Shown one piece after another: positions 57,789 to 64,000 of a stretch of DNA of 64,000 nt; the stretch's first letter is position 1, and each line of letters starts with the position of its first letter. Source of the stretch: DASQBT01 sp049578545 (GTDB taxonomy: Bacteria > Pseudomonadota > Gammaproteobacteria > Burkholderiales > Thiobacillaceae); the NCBI GenBank assembly GCA_049578545.1, contig JBAUMF010000049.1, positions 1-64,000 on the forward strand, in the 5' to 3' direction. Position numbers and translations under genes: made by a program. A model generated the notes under the pieces. The model ran no database searches and was not told the DNA's origin. It was given only the letters and a program-made list of their open reading frames with translations.

Positions 57789-59315
57789 TCAACCGACTCC
57801 TGCGGTCGCCAGATTCAGGTCTAGCTGCTGTGTCGACAACGCAGCCTGGAGCGGGGCTTCGCCGTTTCGCACTGCTTCGATGTAATTGAGGTATTCGACG
57901 GTCACGTCACCCGTGATGTATCGGCCGTCAAAACACGAGGTGTCAAAATCCTCTATGGACGGATTTCCTGCTCGAACCGCCTCGATCAAATCAGTCAAGT
58001 CCTGATAGATCAATTCATCGCATCCAATCTCCAGAGCGATCTCCTCATCGCTGCGTCCAAATGCAAGCAGTTCAGAGCGCGTCGGCATATCAATGCCGTA
58101 GACATTGGGGTACTTTACCGGCGGTGCTGCGGAAGCGAAGAACACTTTTGTGGCCCCTGCATCACGTGCCATCTGAACAATCTCGCGGCTGGTGGTACCG
58201 CGTACAATGGAATCATCCACCAGCAGCACATTTCTATCCTTGAATTCTTCGGCAATGGCATTGAGTTTTTGCCGGACCGATTTTCTGCGCAGTGCCTGGC
58301 CGGGCATGATGAAGGTGCGGCCTATGTAGCGGTTCTTGATGAAGCCTTCCCGATACGGAACATTGAGATGATTGGCAAGTTGAAGCGCGGATGGCCGACT
58401 GGTGTCCGGTATCGGGATCACCACGTCGATTTTCAAGTGACCAAAATCCCGCTGGATTTTTTTCGCCAGCGACACCCCCATCTGCAAGCGTGTACTGTAG
58501 ACGGATATGCCGTCGATTACCGAATCTGGCCGAGCCAGATAGACATATTCGAAGATGCAGGGATTGAGCCTCGGGTTGGGGGCGCATTGACGAGTATGCA
58601 TATGGCGCTCGTAATCGATGAATACGGCTTCTCCAGGCATGACATCACGCAGGATCTTGAAGCCCAGGGTATCAATGGCAACGGATTCGGAGGCAACAAT
58701 GTATTCCGGCAAGGCGCTGGTTTCGTTTACCCCCATCACCAGCGGGCGTATGCCATGCGGATCGCGAAATGCAAGCAGGCCATAGCCGGCAATGAAGACC
58801 ACCACAGCATAAGCGCCGCGGCAACGGGCATGAACGCCACCCACTGCCTCAAAAATCGTGTTCAGTTCCAGCCGCCGGCCTTTGGCACGACTCTGCAACT
58901 CGTGTGCAAAGACATTAAGCAGGACTTCCGAATCGGAATTGGTGTTGACATGGCGCAGGTCTTCACGAAAAAGGGTTTCCTTCAACTCATCGGTGTTGAC
59001 CAGATTACCGTTATGTCCAAGCACAATTCCAAATGGTGAATTGACGTAGAAAGGCTGGGATTCGGCGCTGGAAGACGCGCTTCCGGCGGTGGGATAGCGT
59101 ACGTGAGCGACACCCATATCGCCCCGCAAATTGCGCATGTCACGGGTGCGGAACACATCGCGCGCAAGACCCGGCGCCTTGTGCATGTGAAACCGGGCGC
59201 CCTCCGCAGTCACAATGCCGGCTGCATCCTGACCGCGATGCTGCAGCACCATGAGCCCGTCATACAGGAGCTGATTAACGGACGTATTGGCGACAATACC
59301 GATTACGCCACACAT
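57789..59315 (-). CDS. purF: Amidophosphoribosyltransferase
   Basis: First step of purine synthesis. It has an N-terminal Ntn-type glutaminase with Cys2 as nucleophile (MCGVIGI) and a C-terminal PRPP domain with NVLLVDDSIVRGTTSREIV. Its 508 residues match the long, proteobacterial type. It belongs to the run accD-folC-dedD-cvpA-purF-metZ, all on the minus strand. Confidence 0.97.
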   Translation of the reverse strand: MCGVIGIVANTSVNQLLYDGLMVLQHRGQDAAGIVTAEGARFHMHKAPGLARDVFRTRDMRNLRGDMGVAHVRYPTAGSASSSAESQPFYVNSPFGIVLGHNGNLVNTDELKETLFREDLRHVNTNSDSEVLLNVFAHELQSRAKGRRLELNTIFEAVGGVHARCRGAYAVVVFIAGYGLLAFRDPHGIRPLVMGVNETSALPEYIVASESVAIDTLGFKILRDVMPGEAVFIDYERHMHTRQCAPNPRLNPCIFEYVYLARPDSVIDGISVYSTRLQMGVSLAKKIQRDFGHLKIDVVIPIPDTSRPSALQLANHLNVPYREGFIKNRYIGRTFIMPGQALRRKSVRQKLNAIAEEFKDRNVLLVDDSIVRGTTSREIVQMARDAGATKVFFASAAPPVKYPNVYGIDMPTRSELLAFGRSDEEIALEIGCDELIYQDLTDLIEAVRAGNPSIEDFDTSCFDGRYITGDVTVEYLNYIEAVRNGEAPLQAALSTQQLDLNLATAGVG

Positions 59316-59322
59316 AATTCAC

Positions 59323-59814
59323 CTATCTAAACGAAATATATTTCGACAGTTTTTTCGGCAACAATGGCTTGACCTGAATTGCCATGATTTCGAGAGCATG
59401 GGACAAGCTCGAATGCCGCCAGAAATCGGTTTTCGGAAGCTGGGTCAGGCCAGCTGCCAAGGTCAGGCCGACGAGGATTACCAAGCCTCGAAGCAGGCCG
59501 AACACTCCACCGATCAATTTGTCCGCGCCCGTTAATCCTACAGCCTCAACCGTACCTTTCACCATATGCCCTGTAATGAACACTAATATCATCATAGCCA
59601 GAAACACCACGGCAAACCCGGCGAAATAATGCATGCTTTCGCTTTCCACCCCAAGTGGCAAAATGGGTCCAACAACGACAGCACCCCACTTGGCGGCAAT
59701 AAAGGCAACAATCCAGGCTGCAAGCGAAAACACTTCCTCAACCAGGCCTCGCATCAAGCTGCGGAATACCGATGCCGCCAGTATTAGCAGAATGATCCAG
59801 TCAAGTCCGCTCAT
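59323..59814 (-). CDS. cvpA: CvpA family membrane protein
   Basis: A 163-residue protein with four transmembrane helices; DWIILLILAASVFRSLMRGL at the start and the conserved AAWIVAFIAAKW and VGLTGADKLIGGVFGLLRG segments identify CvpA. It is required for colicin V production in E. coli and affects purF, which it precedes by 7 bp. It overlaps dedD by 4 bp. Confidence 0.93.
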   Translation of the reverse strand: MSGLDWIILLILAASVFRSLMRGLVEEVFSLAAWIVAFIAAKWGAVVVGPILPLGVESESMHYFAGFAVVFLAMMILVFITGHMVKGTVEAVGLTGADKLIGGVFGLLRGLVILVGLTLAAGLTQLPKTDFWRHSSLSHALEIMAIQVKPLLPKKLSKYISFR

Positions 59815-60350
59815 GGACCTTCCAGTTTAGCGGGCAAGCCGGCGGCCGCGAGTTTGGCCGCGGCCTTTTCCGCCGTTGCCCTATCCTTGAATGGGCCAGC
59901 ACGAACCCGGGTTGTGTTGTCCAGCTTGTCTGTATATGCCGGCAATCCCAGGGACTTTATTCTGGATTTGATCCTGTTTACATTGGCAGCATCTGCAAAG
60001 GCACCAACCTGGACAGCAAATTCAACATTGTGATCACTTGCCTTTTCGGCGGTTCTGGGTGCGGGCGGCGGCTCAACGGATTGCTTGTCCACAGCTGCCG
60101 GCTTGGTTTCGCCATCTTCAGGCTTCTTCAAAGACTGATCGGCGGCTTCTGCAGCGGGAGCAGGCTCTGATGCTGCAGGCCCTGTCTGAACACTGGGCGG
60201 CATCTCAATATTGAGTGGTCCTGTGGGTGGCGGTTCCTTGTCGAGAACCAGGGGCAGAATAATGACCGCCAGGATCGTAAGCGCGACGGCACCCATCAGC
60301 CTGCGCCGGGCACGTCGTTTGAAATCCTCTTCCGCTACCTGAACTGCCAT
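59811..60350 (-). CDS. dedD: SPOR-domain protein DedD-like
   Basis: A 179-residue bitopic membrane protein: basic cytoplasmic head, one helix (about 18-36, LMGAVALTILAVIILPLVL), a Pro/Ala/Glu-rich linker (40-105), and a C-terminal SPOR domain (EFAVQVGAFADAANVNRIKS to RAGPFKDRATAEKAA) that binds peptidoglycan denuded of stem peptides at the septum. It overlaps folC by 16 bp and cvpA by 4 bp. Confidence 0.92.
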   Translation of the reverse strand: MAVQVAEEDFKRRARRRLMGAVALTILAVIILPLVLDKEPPPTGPLNIEMPPSVQTGPAASEPAPAAEAADQSLKKPEDGETKPAAVDKQSVEPPPAPRTAEKASDHNVEFAVQVGAFADAANVNRIKSRIKSLGLPAYTDKLDNTTRVRAGPFKDRATAEKAAAKLAAAGLPAKLEGP

Positions 60351-61612
60351 GTAGGATGCATTGCCATCACGGATGCGACCGTGTGGAAGGAGCCGAAAAC
60401 TAAAATTCTATCATTTTGGGATGCTGCGCCTATTGCAGCAGCAAACCCTTCTACCGGTGAAGGGTAGCATTCAACCGCTTCCTTTTGCAGAATGGTTTTG
60501 ACATCAGCAGCCAATTTTTCGACCGGCCTGCTTCGCGGACCTCCCAGCCCGCATACATGCCAGACATCGATAAGGTTCTTCAAGGGCAATACCACACCTT
60601 CCAAATCCTTATCGGCAAGCAGGGCAAACACTGCCAGCGTGCGCCCGCTTACAGGGCGCAGCGCCAGGTTGCCGGCCAAAGCCCGGGCGGCCTCCGGGTT
60701 ATGGCCCACATCGAGAATCACTTCGGGTCTCTCCGCGACCGTATGGAATCTCCCGACTGCCCGTGCGGTGCGCAAACCCTGATCGATTGCCCGTTTTCCA
60801 ACAGGCAACTGCTCCTGCAAATTCATCAGGCCCGCCAAAGCGGCTGAAGCATTGCGTATTTGGTAGTCACCCGCCATTACCGGTTTCGGCAAGCCAGACA
60901 GCGTCTGGCCACGCCAAAGAAAATCCCAGCTCTCACCATGCTGCGCAAAAAGAAAATCGGTGTTGATTCGTTGCAAATCAGCGCCAATATCAGAAGCGTG
61001 GTTGATCAGCGATTGCGGCGGCAACGGATCCGAGCAGACAGCAGGCTTCCCGCGACGAAAAATGCCGGCCTTTTCAAATCCGATTGTTTCGCAATCAGTG
61101 CCCAGCCATTCCTGGTGATCCAGGTCTATGCTGGTGACAATGCTCACGTCAGGTTCAAACAGATTGACAGCATCCAGCCTCCCCCCCAGCCCCACTTCGA
61201 ATAGGGCAACATCCACCTTCTCCTGCACGAATTGCCACGCCGCACCCAGAGTGCCATGCTCAAAATACGTTAGTGACGTCGATCCTTTCACCGCTTCCAC
61301 GGCAGCGAGCCCCGCAACAATGGCATCATCATCGCAGTTCCTGCCATTAACCCGGACCCGTTCGTTGTACATCAACAAGTGCGGCGAGGTATAGAGGCCA
61401 GCTCGGTAACCGGCAGCCAGCAGGATGGCTTCAAGATACGCACAGGTCGAGCCTTTGCCGTTTGTGCCGCCCACCAGAATGATCGGACAGGTCGGCCCGA
61501 TGTCCAGCCGTGCAAGGACCTCACGGCTCCGCTCCAGCCCGAGATCGATCGATTTCGGATGCTGCAATTCCAGGCGTGCAAGCCACGCCTGGAGTGACAA
61601 TTCAGGCCGCAA
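60335..61612 (-). CDS. folC: Dihydrofolate/folylpolyglutamate synthase
   Basis: Adds glutamates to folates. It is a Mur-ligase-family enzyme of 425 residues with P-loop LVGGTNGKGSTCAYLE, SPHLLMYNERVRVNG and EVGLGGRLDAVN. The start is a TTG at 61612 that overlaps the accD stop region (11 bp). The alternative TTG four codons later is not favoured. Confidence 0.95.
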   Translation of the reverse strand: MRPELSLQAWLARLELQHPKSIDLGLERSREVLARLDIGPTCPIILVGGTNGKGSTCAYLEAILLAAGYRAGLYTSPHLLMYNERVRVNGRNCDDDAIVAGLAAVEAVKGSTSLTYFEHGTLGAAWQFVQEKVDVALFEVGLGGRLDAVNLFEPDVSIVTSIDLDHQEWLGTDCETIGFEKAGIFRRGKPAVCSDPLPPQSLINHASDIGADLQRINTDFLFAQHGESWDFLWRGQTLSGLPKPVMAGDYQIRNASAALAGLMNLQEQLPVGKRAIDQGLRTARAVGRFHTVAERPEVILDVGHNPEAARALAGNLALRPVSGRTLAVFALLADKDLEGVVLPLKNLIDVWHVCGLGGPRSRPVEKLAADVKTILQKEAVECYPSPVEGFAAAIGAASQNDRILVFGSFHTVASVMAMHPTWQFR

Positions 61613-62468
61613 GTGCGGGACGTTTCAACAGGATCGCCAGCGTTGTGGCCAGCTCATCCCGCATCTGGCGACGGTCGACAATGCGGTCTATCGCGCCCTT
61701 TTCAAGCAGAAATTCGGAACGCTGGAATCCTTCCGGCAGCGTTTCCCGCACTGTCTGTTCAATCACCCGCGGGCCGGCAAAACCGATCAACGCATGAGGT
61801 TCAGCCACAATCAAATCGCCCAGCATGGCGAAGCTTGCGGAGACGCCACCCATGGTCGGATCAGTCAGCACAGAGATAAATGGCAATTTTTCGTGAGCCA
61901 GTCTGGTCAGGGCGGCCGAGGTCTTGGCCATTTGCATCAGGGAAAACAAGCCTTCCTGCATCCGCGCACCACCGCTTGCGGAAAAGCAGATGAAAGGCGC
62001 CCGGGCCTCGATCGCCGCTGCAACGCCGCGAACAAAACGTTCGCCCACCACCGACCCCATTGAACCGCCCATGAACTTGAATTCGAATGCCGCGACGACA
62101 ACCGGGATCGATTTGACCGCACCTGCCATCACCACCATGGCGTCGGTCTCACTGGTGGCTTTTTGCGCTTCAGTAAGACGGTCCGGATATTTCTTGCTGT
62201 CCTTGAACTTCAACGGGTCCAAAGGAAGGATTTCCGCACCGACTTCATGGCGGCCGTCCACATCCAGGAACTGGTTCAGCCGTTCACGTGCCCCGATACG
62301 GTGGTGATAACCGCATTTGGGGCAAACCTCAAGATTGTTTCCGAGGTCGGCCTTGTACAGTACCTCATTGCAGGAAGGACATTTCGACCACAAGCCTTCC
62401 GGCACTGATTTTTTGGCCTGCCGGCGCGCCTTGATCTTCGGTGGCACGAGTTTCTGAAACCAGCTCAT
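61602..62468 (-). CDS. accD: Acetyl-CoA carboxylase carboxyltransferase beta subunit
   Basis: First step of fatty-acid synthesis. The N-terminal zinc ribbon is Cys30, Cys33, Cys49 and Cys52 (CPSCNE and CPKCGYH), followed by the crotonase-fold carboxyltransferase domain with SASGGARMQEGLFSLMQM and TDPTMGGVSASFAM. 288 residues is normal. A 165-bp gap without features separates it from trpA. Confidence 0.97.
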   Translation of the reverse strand: MSWFQKLVPPKIKARRQAKKSVPEGLWSKCPSCNEVLYKADLGNNLEVCPKCGYHHRIGARERLNQFLDVDGRHEVGAEILPLDPLKFKDSKKYPDRLTEAQKATSETDAMVVMAGAVKSIPVVVAAFEFKFMGGSMGSVVGERFVRGVAAAIEARAPFICFSASGGARMQEGLFSLMQMAKTSAALTRLAHEKLPFISVLTDPTMGGVSASFAMLGDLIVAEPHALIGFAGPRVIEQTVRETLPEGFQRSEFLLEKGAIDRIVDRRQMRDELATTLAILLKRPALAA

Positions 62469-62633
62469 CGATGTTCTCCGCTTTAATCTGCCTCATGCCT
62501 GGGGAAAAGGCGTTGTGCTATTACCCGGATCGGGTTGAAACCTGACTGCTGCGACGGCCTGCCTCCTCGCAATGGAGTCACTACATACGCCGAAAACGCG
62601 CGGCAATCCGGAATTCACCCTCTCATGGGACTG

Positions 62634-63440
62634 CTATTTTCCTGCAGCATCCACACCGCGCCGGAGATTTTCCACGACCTGCCTTACGCGGCCCACCACC
62701 TCGCTCTCGGGCGAGTTCTCAATCTCGTTCACTATCCGGCTGCCTACTACCACTGCATCGGCAATCCGGCCTACGGCCTCAGCAGTCGCCGCATCACGAA
62801 TCCCGAATCCCACACCCACAGGCAGGTTGCAATGGCGGCGAATTGTTGCAATTTTTCGCGCCACTTCCTCGGTGTCCAGATTTGCGGCTCCGGTAACACC
62901 CTTTAGCGAAACGTAGTAGATGAAACCGCTCGCGGCATTCGCTACCTGTTCGATTCGTGTTTCGGGCGTCGTTGGCGACAACAGGAAAATGGGATCAAGT
63001 CCGTGAGCTTTGAATACATCCGCCACACCATGCGATTCCTCAGGCGGAATATCAACCGTAAGCACGCCATCGACCCCTGCGGACTTGGCAGCGTTGGCAA
63101 ACGTCTCATAACCCATGTGTTCAACCGGGTTGGCATATCCCATCAGCACCACGGGCGTTGTAGTGTTTGCCTTGCGGAACTCGACAACCATGTTCAGCAC
63201 ATCCTTCAACCCTACCTTGTTGGCCAGAGCCCGTTCCGACGAGCGCTGAATGACCGGACCATCTGCCATCGGATCAGAGAATGGCACACCGAGCTCGATG
63301 ATGTCTGCCCCAGCCTCCACCAAAGCGTGCATTAAGGGTACCGTCAGTCCCCTGCCGGGGTCGCCTGCAGTAATGAAAGGAATCAGGGCTTTCTTTCCCT
63401 TGGCCTTCAGCGTGTCGAAAATGGCTGTAATACGTGACAT
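62634..63440 (-). CDS. trpA: Tryptophan synthase alpha chain
   Basis: Cleaves indole-glycerol phosphate. A 268-residue TIM barrel with ALVEAGADIIELGVPFSDPM carrying the catalytic Glu, ADGPVIQRSSERAL with the catalytic Asp, and the phosphate loop VGFGIRDAATAEA. It follows trpB by 7 bp and precedes accD, the normal betaproteobacterial order. Confidence 0.97.
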   Translation of the reverse strand: MSRITAIFDTLKAKGKKALIPFITAGDPGRGLTVPLMHALVEAGADIIELGVPFSDPMADGPVIQRSSERALANKVGLKDVLNMVVEFRKANTTTPVVLMGYANPVEHMGYETFANAAKSAGVDGVLTVDIPPEESHGVADVFKAHGLDPIFLLSPTTPETRIEQVANAASGFIYYVSLKGVTGAANLDTEEVARKIATIRRHCNLPVGVGFGIRDAATAEAVGRIADAVVVGSRIVNEIENSPESEVVGRVRQVVENLRRGVDAAGK

Positions 63441-63447
63441 ATTTTTC

Positions 63448-64000
63448 TTAGAGTTGAATAGCGGAAATCGTTGCGACGGTGTTTATATCTTTATCTCCAC
63501 GGCCTGACAGGTTTATCAGAATGATCTGCTCCTTCATCATCGTCGGTGCAAGCTTTTTGGCATGAGCGACGGCATGACTGGATTCCAGCGCCGGAATGAT
63601 CCCTTCGTATTTGCACAGGTCATGGAACGCCGCCATGGCTTCGTCGTCGTTAATGGCGACATACTCGGCCTTGTGCGTGTCTTTGAGCCAGCTGTGTTCC
63701 GGGCCGACGCCAGGATAATCCAGACCCGCAGAGACAGAGTGGGTTTCGATAATCTGGCCATTCTCGTCCTGCATCAGGTAGCTTCTGAATCCATGCAGCA
63801 CACCTGGTGTCCCGGCAGACAGGGGCGCAGCATGCTTGCCAGTGGCGATGCCGGAACCACCGGCTTCCACACCGATGAGTCTGACCTCGGGATAGGCGAG
63901 ATAAGGGTGGAAGATTCCGATAGCGTTTGAGCCGCCGCCGACACAGGCGACCACGCAATCCGGCTGACGGCCTGCGAGTTCATTCATTTGCACAATGGCT
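63448..64000 (-). CDS. trpB: Tryptophan synthase beta chain, C-terminal part (cut by window edge)
   Basis: The last 183 or so codons of TrpB, entered in frame from the window edge (reading ..AIVQMNELAGRQPD). It shows the phosphate-binding GGGSNAIGIFHPY, SVSAGLDYPGVGPEHSWL and the end segment NLSGRGDKDINTV. The PLP lysine lies outside the window. It joins serine and indole to give tryptophan and is upstream of trpA in the same transcript. Confidence 0.96.
   Translation of the reverse strand, partial: AIVQMNELAGRQPDCVVACVGGGSNAIGIFHPYLAYPEVRLIGVEAGGSGIATGKHAAPLSAGTPGVLHGFRSYLMQDENGQIIETHSVSAGLDYPGVGPEHSWLKDTHKAEYVAINDDEAMAAFHDLCKYEGIIPALESSHAVAHAKKLAPTMMKEQIILINLSGRGDKDINTVATISAIQL

Noticed and set aside
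58269..59039. 256-codon open frame antisense to purF
   Set aside because: It lies wholly inside purF on the other strand, has no ribosome site and no family resemblance; purF is intact with its Cys2 and PRPP motifs.

Overview
The window looks like chromosome of a betaproteobacterium, most likely of the order Nitrosomonadales. This is inferred from gene order and protein families, not from a database search. The clues are the runs mlaF-E-D-C-B / ABC-2 exporter / ibaG / murA / hisG and trpB-trpA-accD-folC-dedD-cvpA-purF-metZ, a short-form HisG, a betaproteobacterial proteasome homologue (BPH), DUF3579 and PpnP. I saw no tRNA, rRNA, CRISPR array, prophage or plasmid replication gene.

Layout: 1-124 is probably the end of an insertion sequence, with a divergent transposase start and two 25-bp direct repeats. 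207-9100 holds quality-control and housekeeping genes: a DegS-type protease, a secreted DUF255 thioredoxin-like protein, orn, a small cytochrome c, phhB, a stand-alone CZB zinc protein, rsgA, a CBS protein, yajL, yajQ, the proteasome-like BPH and ppnP. 9100-12691 is an arginine operon (argD-argF-DUF2283-argG). 12755-21774 carries a small membrane pair, DUF3579, rpsT and the block murJ-ribF-ileS-lspA-fkpB-ispH. 21947-29205 is a type IV pilus minor-pilin/PilY1 cluster (fimT, pilV, pilW, pilX, a 70-residue secreted protein, pilY1, pilE, and a second FimT/GspH gene facing it).

29325-40715 starts with thiO and then becomes a surface-glycan locus: glycosyltransferases of families GT4, GT2, GT11, GT9 and one CgeB-like, the GDP-L-fucose pathway (gmd, fcl), two methyltransferases and a DUF6165 gene. 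40738-49050 (minus strand) is the hisG / murA / ibaG / ABC / Mla operon, in which a TolC-family outer-membrane protein sits between mlaD and mlaC. After a short DUF72 gene comes the most unusual gene of the window, a secreted protein at 49818-50732 made of twelve 12-13-residue tandem repeats that each begin with Asp/Asn/Glu-Pro and are very rich in Met and Trp. It has its own promoter and terminator. 50808-55737 holds cysS, a TPR protein and an L,D-transpeptidase that share a similar C-terminal domain, ppiB and lpxH. 55738-64000 holds a periplasmic protein of unknown function and the metZ-purF-cvpA-dedD-folC-accD-trpA-trpB run. trpB is cut by the window edge.

A family of GC-rich elements of about 85 bp occurs three times (about 8.68, 15.96 and 19.84 kb). 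Two copies lie directly in front of ribF and lspA and stay open in the downstream frame, which makes the apparent N-termini of these genes misleading. Many genes overlap by 1-16 bp and several start with GTG or TTG, so starts were chosen from ribosome-binding sites and family N-termini.
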